From: Metridium senile
Taxonomy: Eukaryota > Cnidaria > Anthozoa > Actiniaria > Metridiidae
DNA length: 64,000 nucleotides
Direction of reading: 5' to 3'
Assembly: GCA_949775045.1 (NCBI GenBank)
Contig: OX459095.1
Coordinates: 23,474,311 to 23,538,310 of the forward strand
The notes below the pieces were generated by a model that was not told where the DNA came from, ran no database searches, and was given only the letters and a program-made list of their open reading frames with translations. Below are positions 1 through 10,861 of this stretch, in pieces; positions within the stretch are counted from its first letter, which is position 1; the number at the start of each line of letters is the position of its first letter. The position numbers and the translations under genes are program-made.

Positions 1-360
1 ATCATCAGCATCATTATGATTATCATCACTATCATTATCGTGAACATGATTACCATCAGCATCATTGTGATTATCATCAGCATCATTATGATTATCATCA
101 CTATCATTATCGTGAACATGATTACCATCAGAATCATTGTGATTATCATCAGCATCATTATGATTATCATCACTATCATTATCGTGAACATGATTACCAT
201 CAGCATCATTGTGAATATCATCAGCATCATTGTGATTATCATCAGCATCATTATGATTATCATCACTATCATTATCGTGAACATGATTACCATCAGCATC
301 ATTGTGATTATCATCAGCATCATTATGATTATCATCAGCATCATTGTGATAAAGATCCAT
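1..360. repeat. ATC-rich higher-order tandem repeat
   Basis: Degenerate ATC/ATT triplets are organised into larger units. The marker gtgaacatg recurs at about 40, 112, 184 and 278, so the unit is roughly 72 bp with one longer unit. The array sits in the SMG6 intron just upstream of the exon at 389. Long open frames of Ile/Met across it are a by-product of the triplet period, not genes. Confidence 0.9.
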
Positions 361-388
361 TATAATGATCAATTGTTAATATTTCCAG

Positions 389-1772
389 AGCTGCTATAGA
401 CTTTCTTGAAGACCAGTTCAGTCTAAGATCTCCTTATGTAAAAGCATTAACCAGTAAAGGAACAGTCATGGATACAATCGCCTTTAGAAGTGAGGATACC
501 TCGTCACGAACGGTACGTTCTTCCGCCATGTAATACTCCAGTTTCATGTTATCTAGCACCGCTGTACTATTTTACAGAAGGCGCATTTTCACAGACTAAG
601 CCTTGCTTTGTTGTCAAAATATTCACAAATTCAAAGCACAGCACGGAAAATTGTTATCGCTTAACCAAAGAAGGCACATTTGAATTTACTCTGAATTGAG
701 GCTATCCCTGTGCAAATGCACCTTTTGTCAAATAGTACAGTGGTGCTAGATAACATGAAACTAGAGTATTGGGGCTATCCCTGTGCAAATGCACCTTTTG
801 TCAAATAGTACAGTGGTGCTAGATAACATGAAACTGGTCTAACTGGTCTTTGATTAAAGGATTTACTAATTCATATATGTTATTTTGTTGTTCTTTTTAA
901 TTATGCGTTTATTCATTAATTCATTTATTAATTCATGTATATATATATTTGTTTATAAGTGGGTATATTTGTTTAATGTATTCATGTATTTATATATTTG
1001 TTTATAAGTTGGTATATTTGTTTAATGTATTCATGTATTTATATATTTGTTTATAAGTTGGTATATTTGTTTAATGTATTCATGTATTTATATATTTGTT
1101 TATATGTGTGTATGTATATTTGTTTAATGTATTTATTTATTCATCTATTGATATATTTGTTTATCTTATTTTCAGGGTAATAACGATGATGTTATCTTGT
1201 CATGCTGTCTCCATTATTGTGAAGAAAACGTTGTTAACAGACTAGCCACTGGTAAGAAGAACTATAGACACTATCTATATAAACTATGGCCATGAGGGGT
1301 CAAGTGCATGTTAAATCTCTTCTCGCCTTATGCAGTATAGTGTGTATGAGTCTTTGCCAGTATTTTACAAAATGTTTATCTATTTATGGCAGAAGGAAAT
1401 ACATAAAATAAAAAATGGAGATTATTTTAGAAGGGAAAGCCCTGAGAATGAAGTTGTTGACTATAGCAAGCCTTTTTTTATCATATTGCTACATATCTTA
1501 GGCTATTATACATGTAGGTAGCATGTACCTTTATTCATGTGAACAATAATTTATACATTTAAATTAGCAAATGTATATATTAGGTACTAAATAAATATAC
1601 ACTGTATTGTATTGCTAATTTGTTTGTGTTTGTTTGTGTAGCTGATCAACCAATCACCATTCGTCGTAACGTTGTTCTTCTGACTGATGATCGAAATCTA
1701 CGAGTCAAGGCCTACACCCGGAATGTTCCTGTTTTGACCGTGCCACAGTTTCGACAGATGTCCCGTCTGTGA
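389..1772 (+). CDS. SMG6: SMG6/EST1A-like NMD endonuclease, last three coding exons (PIN domain)
   Basis: This is the 3' end of a gene entering from the left edge. Exons are 389-512, 1176-1251 and 1642-1772 (stop TGA at 1770-1772), all with AG/GT borders and matching phases. Seen: the first exon reads AAIDFLEDQF...IAFRSED, the second GNNDDVILSCCLHYC, the third NVVLLTDDRNLRVKAYTRNV. From memory these align continuously with the C-terminus of human SMG6, whose PIN nuclease cuts mRNA near premature stops and which also binds telomerase (EST1A). The Asp pair in NNDD and the TDD before RNLRVKA correspond to acidic active-site positions, so this half of the active site looks intact; the first catalytic Asp is outside the window. 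The final residues (VLTVPQFRQMSRL) differ from the vertebrate tail. Introns contain a MITE and a 49-bp minisatellite. Confidence 0.88.
531..770. mobile_element. MITE with about 40-bp terminal inverted repeats, copy A
   Basis: The left end (aatactccagtttcatgtta) and the right end (taacatgaaactagagtatt) are reverse complements for about 40 bp. The interior has no coding capacity. The whole sequence is the reverse complement of copy B at 2908-3144. It lies in the SMG6 intron, 18 bp past a donor site. Confidence 0.8.
771..835. repeat. Tandem duplication of the right end of MITE copy A
   Basis: The segment starting ggctatccctgtgcaaatgc is repeated almost exactly after the element, ending again in taacatgaaactgg. 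The last about 70 bp of the MITE are thus present twice in tandem. Confidence 0.75.
930..1170. repeat. 49-bp AT-rich tandem repeat
   Basis: The phrase ggtatatttgtttaatgtat recurs at 962, 1011 and 1060, a 49-bp period, with degraded copies on both sides. It sits in the SMG6 intron directly before the acceptor of the exon at 1176. Confidence 0.85.
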
Positions 1773-1912
1773 ACTACAAGACGTCACTTGATGACGTCGG
1801 ACGACCTAGAGTTATTGGCAGCTTGACGTCACATATCGTTACACACAAAGACCCATTCATGTTTGGTGCGTTGTTTAGGTTCAGCTAATTGTCGTAGTGA
1901 GCATGCGTGGAT

Positions 1913-2600
1913 TGACGCTGCAATCACGTAAGAATCTTGATGCAAATCAATAACGCTGCGTGTCAGCGGATTGCCTCAATGGACATGCCTACTAGAATAC
2001 AGTTAGTGCTGCAGTTACGTAACAACCTTGGTGTATGTCATTGCTGTTACCTCAGTGTGTCAGCGGATTGCCCTAATGGACATGCCTACTAGAATACAGT
2101 CAGTGCTGCAGTTACGTAACAACCTTGGTGTAAGTCATTGCTGTTACCTCAGTGTGTCAGCGGATTGCCCTAATGGACATGCCTACTAGAATACAGTCAG
2201 TGCCGCCGTCACGTAACAACCTTGGTGTAAGTTATTGCTGCTACCTCAGGGTGTCAGCGGATTGCCCTAATGGACATTCCTAGTAGAATACAGTCAGCGC
2301 CGCAGTTACGTAACGACCTTGGTGTAAGTCATTGCTGTTACCTCAGGGTGTCAGCGGATTGCCCTAATGGACATGCCTACTAGAATACAGTCAGTGCTCT
2401 GACAGTCACGTGACAGTCCAGCGGTTCGCCCTAATGGACATGCTCGTTACTGCCTTCGTGCTAGTCATTAATTTTGACGCAGTGTGTGAGCGGACTATCG
2501 TTATAGACATTTCTGCTAGAATACAATCAAAGTTGTAATGTTTAATCACATGACCGCACTATGTCAGCGGATTACCGTAATCGAAATCATTCTATCGTTG
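1913..2600. repeat. 97-bp minisatellite downstream of SMG6
   Basis: The phrase tgtcagcggattgcc starts at 1961, 2058, 2155, 2252 and 2349, an exact 97-bp spacing. Copies differ by a few substitutions. A degenerate copy precedes the block, and one or two decayed copies follow it to about 2600. The array begins about 140 bp after the SMG6 stop, so it may lie in the 3' UTR. Confidence 0.93.
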
Positions 2601-2907
2601 TTAGAAGTTGCTGTTTAGCATGTTGATGGGATGGTAATTACATACATCACAGTCAAGAGCAATAGCAAATAAGGCGACATATTTATTACTGTAGCTATGA
2701 ATACTCCAATTCTGAGTTCTTCGTTTGTCAGTCAAAGACTCGATAGCAATGATATATTCTTTTGTATTTAGTACACTCTGTGGTAAGGCAAGGAATGCAA
2801 AACATCAACAAACAATTTAAATACCGCAGGTCCTGTCTACCTTTTTACTAATTTACCTGCAATCGAGGCTAAGTCTGTAAAATGAAGAACTCGAAGTTTG
2901 AGCATTG
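2601..2907. other. Intergenic, nothing recognised
   Basis: AT-rich sequence between the SMG6-side minisatellite and MITE copy B. No open frame, RNA gene or clear polyadenylation signal stood out on either strand. Confidence 0.5.
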
Positions 2908-3144
2908 AATACTCGTTTCGTGTTATCTGGCACCGCTGTACTGTTTGTACAAAAGGCGTATTTATACAGGGATAACCTCGATTCAGTTAAAATTCAAATG
3001 TGATTTCTATTGTTAAGCGACACCATTTTTCAGTGCTTTGCTTGGAATTTGTGAATATTTTTAAACAAATCGAGGCTTAACCTGTACAAATGCGTCTTTT
3101 GTCAAATACAGTACAGCGGTGCTAGATAACGTGAAACTAGTATT
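2908..3144. mobile_element. MITE, copy B (inverted relative to copy A)
   Basis: It has the same terminal inverted repeats (aatactcgtttcgtgttatc on the left, gataacgtgaaactagtatt on the right) and the same interior as copy A at 531-770, in the opposite orientation. Several substitutions separate the copies, so neither is a recent duplicate of the other. Confidence 0.8.
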
Positions 3145-3394
3145 ACCTCAGACAGATAAAAGAAAAATGACAGCTTTTCTTTTCTTTTCTTGTTCTCTTT
3201 ACATGTGAGGATTAATAAACTAAGAAAATCTTGAAAACCTTGCCTTGTGGTTCCTCTTGTCATTTTGTGAAAATGCATAATGAAATGCTTAAAAAGAAAG
3301 AAAGAAAAAAAAGAAAGAAAGCTATACTTTGGTTACAGCCCATAATATTTCAACAAACTGCTTTCTTTGGCAACCTCTTTGAAATAAGTTGGAT

Positions 3395-3400
3395 TTTATT
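3395..3400 (-). terminator. Candidate polyadenylation signal of the 7TM receptor gene
   Basis: On the minus strand this is AATAAA, about 37 bases past the receptor stop codon. No transcript evidence is available; position and motif alone support it. Confidence 0.4.
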
Positions 3401-3436
3401 TTGTCATCAGAAGTTATTCAAAGTTGTTTGTCAGGG

Positions 3437-6361
3437 TCACAATGTTGTTTCGACCGAGTCTTCACACCTTTTCTCAGATTGCCCTGCATCGCTCTTGCTG
3501 CTGCTTGCGGTAGAGCTGTTCAAAGTTACACAAGCAAGACAAGAGAAATGATTCTTGTAGAGACTACGAGCACGTTGGTTTAGACCAAACGCCAGTGCAA
3601 TGTATAGACCTTGAAAACCGTTGAGAATTATGAAAACATACTTTATAATTATGCTGTCAATAGACAAGAGGGAACCAACGATCCACGTAAATCCCATTAC
3701 TGACGCGATACGTACGTATATACCAAACAAGTGCCTACGATTGTGGTGATCTACTGCTGCTGCTGCTTGGGTTGTAGTTGTTTTTATTGCTTTCAACGTT
3801 AGGGAATATAGTACGATATTGAATAAAAGAATGCAGCCCACTGGGACAGCGAAGAAAAGCGTATTCGACATCCAGCATGCTTGACTTGTATTATTGTAAA
3901 TAGTTACTACATTAGTGCTATCAAGAACCACGCAGATAACGACATAAACTATTGTAGATAACCATCCAACAACCATGGAACGGACACAACGTTTTGTTTG
4001 TATAGCCAATCTGATGGGTACATTGGAACACTGGAAAGCCCTCCAAGTATCAAAGGCGATGATTGACGTCCATACAAAGGACACCAGGAAAAAGTAGTGA
4101 AGAAGGATAGCTATGGTAATACAACCTGTGGGGTTGTCTGACCGTTGACTTCCAAGTAACCACAGGAGTTGTGCGAGAAGAATGGAAACGCTGAGGTTCA
4201 TGAGGTTAATGCCTGGTGGTGTTCGTAGCTCAGTGAACAAGGAATAAGTGACGAGGACAAAGACAAGTGCTGTAATCGAAATTGACATGCAGGCCAATGT
4301 CAATACAGACATCACATTATCATGTTTCGAGTTTTTTATTGAGAAATTCTTGCACACAAAAAGGCTTCGGTTTTTCCATAATTGCTCTAATGTACCATAT
4401 GTTCTCTTGGAAGCATTCACAAATACAAAACCATTGGCTAACACTGTGAATTCGTGTTCTTCAATGAAAGCCCACATTCCTGAGCAAATTGGTGTCTTGC
4501 GACAAACAAAGATATCACGACTCTGATTGGCTGAATTCTCGATGACGTCATAGTAATCAATATATCTCAGCACTTTGCCTGTGTTTTTGATATACACCGC
4601 TGAGCGGTTGTCTGCAGATGTGTATTCGTGTTCTTGGTAGACTTGCATGTTAGAACATCGTAGAGCTCGTTTTGTCGCCTTGATTACAATAACCTTTACG
4701 TTGAAGATTGTCATATTGAACGGAGAAGTGAAATTTAGGATCTTTTCAAGTGGACCACTGTGGTTGAGAAATTTATCTTGCAGGTTCAATTCTATTTTGA
4801 TAGGAGTTTTACCTCGATCAATGTTAAGATTGCTTAACTGTCTTGGAAACACGCCTAGAGTTATCGCGATATCTCCAATGATCAAAGATGCATTTAAACT
4901 GAAACGTTTATCTATTTCACTAAGATCGTCAGCAGCAATTTGAATCCAAAGTGCAATCCTGTACTCGTCAATCTCTGAATATTTTGGAGAAGATAATGTT
5001 TTTCGACATGTTCCAAAATGATGATCAAAAATCTTTCCACCTTCACACTTGACAGCCATCGATCCAAGGCTGTTGAAATCTAAAATAAAGGAAAAAGGCT
5101 TTGGGAAAGGGTTCCCTCCAGTAGCAGTTTGTTTGCAGGTGCCTTTCATGAATGTTTCATCAGGCCCACACTTAATCGTAGTTTTATTTCTACCATTACA
5201 TTGTGCACATTTTATATTCTTATATATACACCGATTGTCGTTGACTAATCTTACTTTAGTACTATTACATTGCCCTTCTAACATGTCTAATGCTGGGTTA
5301 TTTTTGGAGCTGCAATCAGAACGGATTTCAAGACAATATCTCCTCGGTTGCCCTTCCAAGGGCTTCCAAGTTACCCCAGAGCAGTAAGCAAACAGAAACT
5401 CGAGTTTGGCTTTGATATTGAGGTGATCCGGTGGAGTTAAATCACATTTTAAAGACAAATGATAAGGTTTGAGTTCTTTTATGTGTTCTCCATTACATTG
5501 AGCACAAAACTGGTTATGATAGACTATTCCACTTTTGGAGTACACGGGAAGATAGTGGTAGTTATCTAAAGTTATCTGGTTATTCACTGAAAGATTTCTG
5601 CACTTATAGAACACCGTGTCTTGTGGCCAAGACGTTGGGCATGACCCAATCATCCAGATCCCTTTAGTTCTCTTTAGTCTTGCAGTAGTATTAAAACATT
5701 CGTAGGAAACTACTATCCTGGATTGACGGTTATCTAAGTTGGGTGAAGGCATCAATGGATTTTTGATGTTTTTTGTCACTATGGAACTGCCAGAAACTTC
5801 ACAGAAGTCATCGAAGTCGGCACAGCAGTCTTTGAAAAACTCGCAATAGATATCACAGTAGCAAGATAACTCTTCCTTGTGTGTTACTTGGATAGACTTC
5901 TGAGCGCATCTACTTCGACAAGAGGGTGAACTAATAGTGCATATAGAATGATCCGATGGCAGAGACAGTGATCGTTGTGGCCTTACCAAATGTTTACGAT
6001 AATCTGAAACACCAGTAATGTATGTTTGTAACTGTTTCTTCTTTTGAACGTCAGGTTCCCGTTTAGTCTTCCTTTTCAATTCCCTCCCATCTCTTCTATT
6101 TGATCCATCCACGTTTCTGGTTCTAGACTGTTCCCATCTCATTTCTTGGTGATCTGGCGAGTTGGAAGTTTTGTGGTTTTCAAATCCTTGCACGGGAACC
6201 TTAATACTTCGAAGTGATCTGTTCCTTTTATAGATTTCTTTGCTTGACGATGACGAGTCTAAACTCTCTTGGACTTTGTGATTAAAGTTTTGCTCATTTG
6301 GAAGTGATATAGAAGGCTGGAGGTATAGAAAGAAAGCAAGAAATATCACAACCGCGGACAT
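3437..6361 (-). CDS. Intronless somatomedin-B-like / secretin-family (Methuselah-like) 7TM receptor
   Basis: A single open frame of 974 residues. Residues 1-19 form a hydrophobic signal peptide, which supports this start. A basic, low-complexity stretch follows to about 135. Residues about 141-187 carry a Cys pattern (CYCDIYCEFFKDCCADFDDFC) typical of somatomedin-B domains. The large ectodomain to about 680 is Cys-rich with many N-glycosylation sequons. Seven hydrophobic segments span about 683-926: about 683-708, 720-738, 745-771, 793-813, 833-853, 879-900 and 906-926. The phrase LRTPPGINLMNLS after TM1 and NGFQGLYIALAFG in TM7 are family-B/adhesion-type signatures. I see no GPS autoproteolysis motif before TM1, so it resembles Methuselah-like rather than cleaved adhesion receptors. 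The tail of about 48 residues is Ser-rich. The ligand is unknown. Lack of introns suggests an old retrocopy or a lineage-specific intronless family. Confidence 0.88.
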   Translation of the reverse strand: MSAVVIFLAFFLYLQPSISLPNEQNFNHKVQESLDSSSSSKEIYKRNRSLRSIKVPVQGFENHKTSNSPDHQEMRWEQSRTRNVDGSNRRDGRELKRKTKREPDVQKKKQLQTYITGVSDYRKHLVRPQRSLSLPSDHSICTISSPSCRSRCAQKSIQVTHKEELSCYCDIYCEFFKDCCADFDDFCEVSGSSIVTKNIKNPLMPSPNLDNRQSRIVVSYECFNTTARLKRTKGIWMIGSCPTSWPQDTVFYKCRNLSVNNQITLDNYHYLPVYSKSGIVYHNQFCAQCNGEHIKELKPYHLSLKCDLTPPDHLNIKAKLEFLFAYCSGVTWKPLEGQPRRYCLEIRSDCSSKNNPALDMLEGQCNSTKVRLVNDNRCIYKNIKCAQCNGRNKTTIKCGPDETFMKGTCKQTATGGNPFPKPFSFILDFNSLGSMAVKCEGGKIFDHHFGTCRKTLSSPKYSEIDEYRIALWIQIAADDLSEIDKRFSLNASLIIGDIAITLGVFPRQLSNLNIDRGKTPIKIELNLQDKFLNHSGPLEKILNFTSPFNMTIFNVKVIVIKATKRALRCSNMQVYQEHEYTSADNRSAVYIKNTGKVLRYIDYYDVIENSANQSRDIFVCRKTPICSGMWAFIEEHEFTVLANGFVFVNASKRTYGTLEQLWKNRSLFVCKNFSIKNSKHDNVMSVLTLACMSISITALVFVLVTYSLFTELRTPPGINLMNLSVSILLAQLLWLLGSQRSDNPTGCITIAILLHYFFLVSFVWTSIIAFDTWRAFQCSNVPIRLAIQTKRCVRSMVVGWLSTIVYVVICVVLDSTNVVTIYNNTSQACWMSNTLFFAVPVGCILLFNIVLYSLTLKAIKTTTTQAAAAVDHHNRRHLFGIYVRIASVMGFTWIVGSLLSIDSIIIKYVFIILNGFQGLYIALAFGLNQRARSLYKNHFSCLACVTLNSSTASSSKSDAGQSEKRCEDSVETTL

Positions 6362-6569
6362 TTTCGAAATGATCCAAACTAATTTCTTGATGTTGCCGTG
6401 TTTTCTGCCTTCTGCCTGATTTCACCTCGGTTCTACTTTTGAATACTCCTGTCCTCTTTCATTAGCACCTGAGCAAATACTCACGACGGGACATTTAGAT
6501 TGATTAATCAGTTCTCGGCGTCAACCTACTCGTAAGAACACTGTCATTATTAAAACTAATGAAAATACA

Positions 6570-6680
6570 AAAGTCAATTAATTTTGAGGTACAAATATAT
6601 AAAGTCAATTAATTTTGAGGTACAAATATATAAAGTCAATTAATTTTTAGGTTTGTTATATAAAAAGTAAATTAATTTTC
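6570..6680. repeat. 31-bp AT-rich tandem repeat upstream of the receptor
   Basis: The phrase aaagtcaattaattttgagg recurs with 31-bp spacing (marker g at 6573, 6604, 6635), followed by a decayed copy. It lies about 210 bp upstream of the receptor start codon, so it may be near the promoter. Confidence 0.85.
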
Positions 6681-8389
6681 ATTTCAAAAAACTCTTTCAA
6701 CACACTAAGTCAACCTTTTAAAACTCTTTTCGTCTCTTCTTAATTAAAACCTTATCAAACCTTACAGTAGTTGCGTACGAGGATTTTTAAAGATTAGTAA
6801 ATCCTTTGACATCCGAGCGAAGGAAATATCAGTAAATTAATTTTAAGTAGGTAGAAATATATCAAGTAAATTAATGTTCACCTTGTTGTATAGTTAGTAG
6901 AGGGGATATTTCCCTATATTACTAACTAGGCTTGTTGGAACGCAGCTATTTCAACACCAAAAATTGTCCAAGTCGGTAGATCATTCCAACCTAAAATGGA
7001 TTTCAATGCATTTTAACAAGGGGCGATCTACCTGATTTAAAATGTTTCTCTTCAAGACACAGCTGAGTGATATTAGTCATCAATGGAATAGATAGACATG
7101 ATCCCTGGCCCGGAATAGTCTATCGTCATAGGCAGCCTTTCTATAAAATTAGGTTGGCGCTATTTTATCTTTTATGAAAGTCTGCCTACTTTTTCAGATT
7201 TCCTTTTATATTTTACATTTATATTTTAAAATAAGGTGTAGAAACCATAATCTTCAACTAGAACTGGAGTGATTAAAAACAAGCGAAGGAGTGGAGTTCT
7301 TGATTGCTTTTTGCACTTTTGAACTTACATGTTTCCATATTAATTTAATTTCAGCGAGTGAATACTAAATATAAAAAACGTTAAATTTCAGACGAAATTT
7401 GACTCTAATTAAGTCATGTTTTTGCCATATCAGAATACAAAAAAATAACAAAATTTAATTAAATTTAAACTAGAAATAACATTCAATTTGATTTTTAAGT
7501 ACCCTGCTAGCAAGGGGAAGCTTTTTCACGCTCTTCTGATAGTTTTTCGTAAAAAAACATCCTCTGCTTGCAGGCGGGACATTTCAAGGCACCAGGATTG
7601 GTGGCACTATTTTGCAAATGTCATGATATACCTTCAAAACAGTGAAATATTTTTAAGTAAGTTTGTAAATATTTATTATTATCTTTTTAATTTTACGGAA
7701 AACAAAAGAAACCAATTGACTTTTTTCTATTTTAATAAAAAGTCATTCATCAAAACCCTTTACGTTTAATAAAAATAATGTCCAAGGGAATATTGACTTG
7801 TTGAGTAAACAAACCAAGGGTTATTAAAAATCACATTGACATAATGACAGAGTGCGAAAGGTCCAGTGAAATAATAATTATAATGGTGTTGATCTGAAAA
7901 ATGGACGATAGAAAGTACTTTATTGATATTGCCAACAATTATAATGATGATATTGGAGCAGGGCGCTTGGAAGTATACCCCCAAGCGCCCTGTATTGGAG
8001 TGAAACAATATTCGGGTATAATAGAAATTTGTCAGTAATTCATTGATATCTAGCTGTTTGAACTTTAACGCGAAGTTTCACAGAATATACCCAACTTTGA
8101 AATTTATTTTAGTGTCTCAAAGCTTCAATCGAGTCAGTGCTTGAAATTTTTATTTGAAATATCATCAAATTTAATTCACGGAAGTTAGAAAAAAACTTAT
8201 CTACGCGTTTTCCTTATGAGCTCTTATGGAGCATTAAATGCTATTTTTGTGTCCACGTTGAAGCACAATGACGGAGATCCAAAGCATTTTCCGTTTGGAA
8301 TGTTGCCTACCATTAGCCTTATGTTGGAACAAGATTTGTGCCCAAAAAGGCGTACGGACTCGCTTGCAAAAATATATATGATGTGATCA
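6681..8389. other. Intergenic, nothing recognised
   Basis: AT-rich sequence with only short open frames of random composition. No protein family, RNA gene or well-bounded repeat was recognised here. Confidence 0.5.
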
Positions 8390-8830
8390 TGATAGAATGC
8401 TTAGTGACTGAGTTAGGTCGTGCCGGCCGGACAGGAAAATATTTTCTCTTGGTAATTTGTACAGACCAAGCATGTACGCGTAGCCATGTACACCAGGCAA
8501 ATGCTTTTTCACAACTTCGAACAATTTACTTGGGTAGAGTGTGAAGAGTAACGGACCTAAGCACGATCCCTGTGGAACACCCTGCTGTAACTGGAAGGGT
8601 TCTGATAAGTTTCCATTTAATTTAATGCGACCCGTTGAGTACGATTTGATTAATAAGATAAAAGCCACCCCATCGCAGCCCCACTGATCCCGAAACTTTT
8701 GTCAAGGCGAGATAGCTGAGTGTTCTACGGTATCAAAGGCCGCACTTAGAACTAGAAGGATCAATAATACCACATTTTGGGAGTTCATAGCCATAAATAT
8801 GTCGTTATGTATCATAGTAAGGCCTACTCC
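8390..8830 (-). pseudogene. Decayed non-LTR retrotransposon reverse transcriptase (CR1/L2-like fragment)
   Basis: Read on the minus strand from about 8830, fragments match the LINE palm domain in order: NDIFMAMNSQNVALLILL, SAAFDTVEHS, then QGVPQGSCLGPLLFTLY. The QGVPQGS motif is diagnostic of non-LTR reverse transcriptases. The catalytic YADD is replaced by YAYM and there is an in-frame stop between blocks, so the fragment is dead. There is no endonuclease domain or full-length element around it. Confidence 0.8.
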
Positions 8831-8897
8831 GGACCCTAAGATCGCCCAAGATCATCTAATATCGCCCAAGATCGCCTAGGATCGGCAACTCAAATAT

Positions 8898-9191
8898 CAT
8901 CCTCGGGAACCCAGGGGTATTCTTCTGTCGCTCGTTTCTCGCTTCCACAACATATACCCCTGGGAACGTAGTCTGTTGGAGCTTGTTCCGGAAGTCAAAA
9001 TACAAACTTATTTAACGACTTTCTTTGAATGGTTATCTTGATTTTCATTGGTAAACCTAATAAGGTCGACCATCAGGAAAGAGCTGAATTTTGACTTCCG
9101 GAACAAGCTCCAACAGACTACGTTCCCAGGGGTATATGTTTTGGAAGCGAGAAACGAGCGACAGAAGAATACCCCTGGGTTCCCGAGGATG
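8898..9191. repeat. Long foldback: about 104-bp arms, 86-bp loop
   Basis: The arm at 8898-9001 (catcctcgggaacccagggg ...) is the reverse complement of 9088-9191 with very few mismatches, separated by an unrelated loop. No transposase frame lies inside. It is probably a foldback-type non-autonomous element. Confidence 0.88.
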
Positions 9192-10625
9192 CTCAAATAT
9201 GGCTAAAAATAACGGCGGTCTTATGCCCCTGGGCAGGCCTTAAGGTGGCTCGAGGTAGTTTTGAATGGCGCACACATCCTTTTTTGAATTCGCAATTACA
9301 TGATCTTAACTTCGCCCCATGAATGTGAATATTTTACCAAATGACAGTCTTGGATGAAAGTTTCGAATGATGTTTTAATTATGTTAATCAAAATTTCCAT
9401 AGCAACGATAAACAACTTTTTTGTAAAATGGTTTTTCTTAAATATCTTTTGAATTTGAGCTGATTGCGAAAAACCAATAAATGTGCTATAACTGCTACGT
9501 TTAGCACATCAATTGGGAAAGTTTGAAGAAAAGTTATCTGTTCGATAACGAATAAATCACGAAAACATTTAAATGTGTATTTTGTTCGCGTGTAAATATA
9601 AGCGGTCAAAACATTTCATAAGATGCACAAATTATGATCGTAATAATGAAGAATGTTTCCTTGGACCTCCATTTAAATTCCCTGCGGAAAGCTCTGGTTA
9701 ATATGTAGATAATGCAGAGATCGAGCTTTTTATTAAAATGAAGTTTTGCTTGACGTTTTCACTCTTTCATAACTGCGATCACAATTGCGTATAACTCGCA
9801 AAAGAACAAACAAAAATTTTCTTTAAGGTCGTAAAGTTATATGATTGCAACAAGTTTGGTAAGGTTTGAGCTAAAAGCGATATAGCAAAAATAAAACGAT
9901 TTAAGACCCCCCACGAAGCCTTCCCAGTTATTTCGGCCAGAAGCCTATTGCAAGCGTTAAATAGTCGTCTTCGATTACTGCTGTTTTTTTCTTCGTCTGT
10001 GAAAAACGTACGTTCATATATGATCAGCATGATTTAAGAGGTGGGTAGCGTGGTTCCTCCTTTGTTTAGATAATTAAAAGTCAGTTTCCAGTCTCACACT
10101 TTTTTCTGCCCGCTAAAATAAATCCTAAAATCAGTTTTTGTTTTCTTTATAAAAACTGAAAGCATTTTAGCAACAGATAAATGAAAAGTAAAAACATTAG
10201 TTTGTGAATTGAAGAAAAGAACTGAAATCACACAAATTGTATTAACATTGTATAAACTGGGCCAGATTGGAAAAAAGTGTTATACTTTATTTGTTACCCA
10301 ATAAAGTTTATTATTATTTATTATTAATTATTTTAGTGGGGATATTTAGAACTGAGGAGCTCACATTATTTCTCAAACTTATTAATAATTCATGAGGTAA
10401 TCAGCCAACCAGGTGTCTCGAATTAGATCACATAATGAACTTTGAAATCCCCGGAAATTCCGCTCCAAAGTACTTTGAAATCATTTCAAAGTCCTCCGTA
10501 CTTGGAAATGATTTAATATACTTTGGTAACGCTTTATCTAGTGACACTTAGAAATATTAGCCCAGAAAAACATAGTTCCTTATTTAACTTTACTTTTTAA
10601 AGGATTAAAAGACATTTGAAATATT
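9192..10625. other. Intergenic, nothing recognised
   Basis: Low-complexity AT-rich DNA with scattered short frames. A TTATTATTA stretch near 10300 is the only simple repeat noted. Confidence 0.45.
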
Positions 10626-10626
10626 T

Positions 10627-10715
10627 TCATGGTAACCAGTACCGAGACTCGAACTTCTAACCACTAACTTACTAATTCCTATTGCTTACCATTAAGCCAC
10701 AAGCTAATTCGTTGA
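10627..10715 (-). repeat. tRNA-derived SINE fragment
   Basis: On the minus strand, a box-A-like GTGGCTTAATGGTAAGC is followed about 35 bases later by a box-B-like GTTCGAGTCTC. The spacing is that of a tRNA-type polymerase III promoter, but no cloverleaf acceptor stem forms, so this is a SINE head rather than a tRNA gene. Confidence 0.5.
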
Positions 10716-10861
10716 CCAGAACGGAATGTTTTCAACTGTTATAGAAATTATCCATGCATGCATAACTATCAGATAATAGTTTCATTATAATAAAATGGAT
10801 AAATATCTATAGACGAAGATTCCTCACAAATAATTATTGAGTTTGAGAAGTCATTCAAAGT

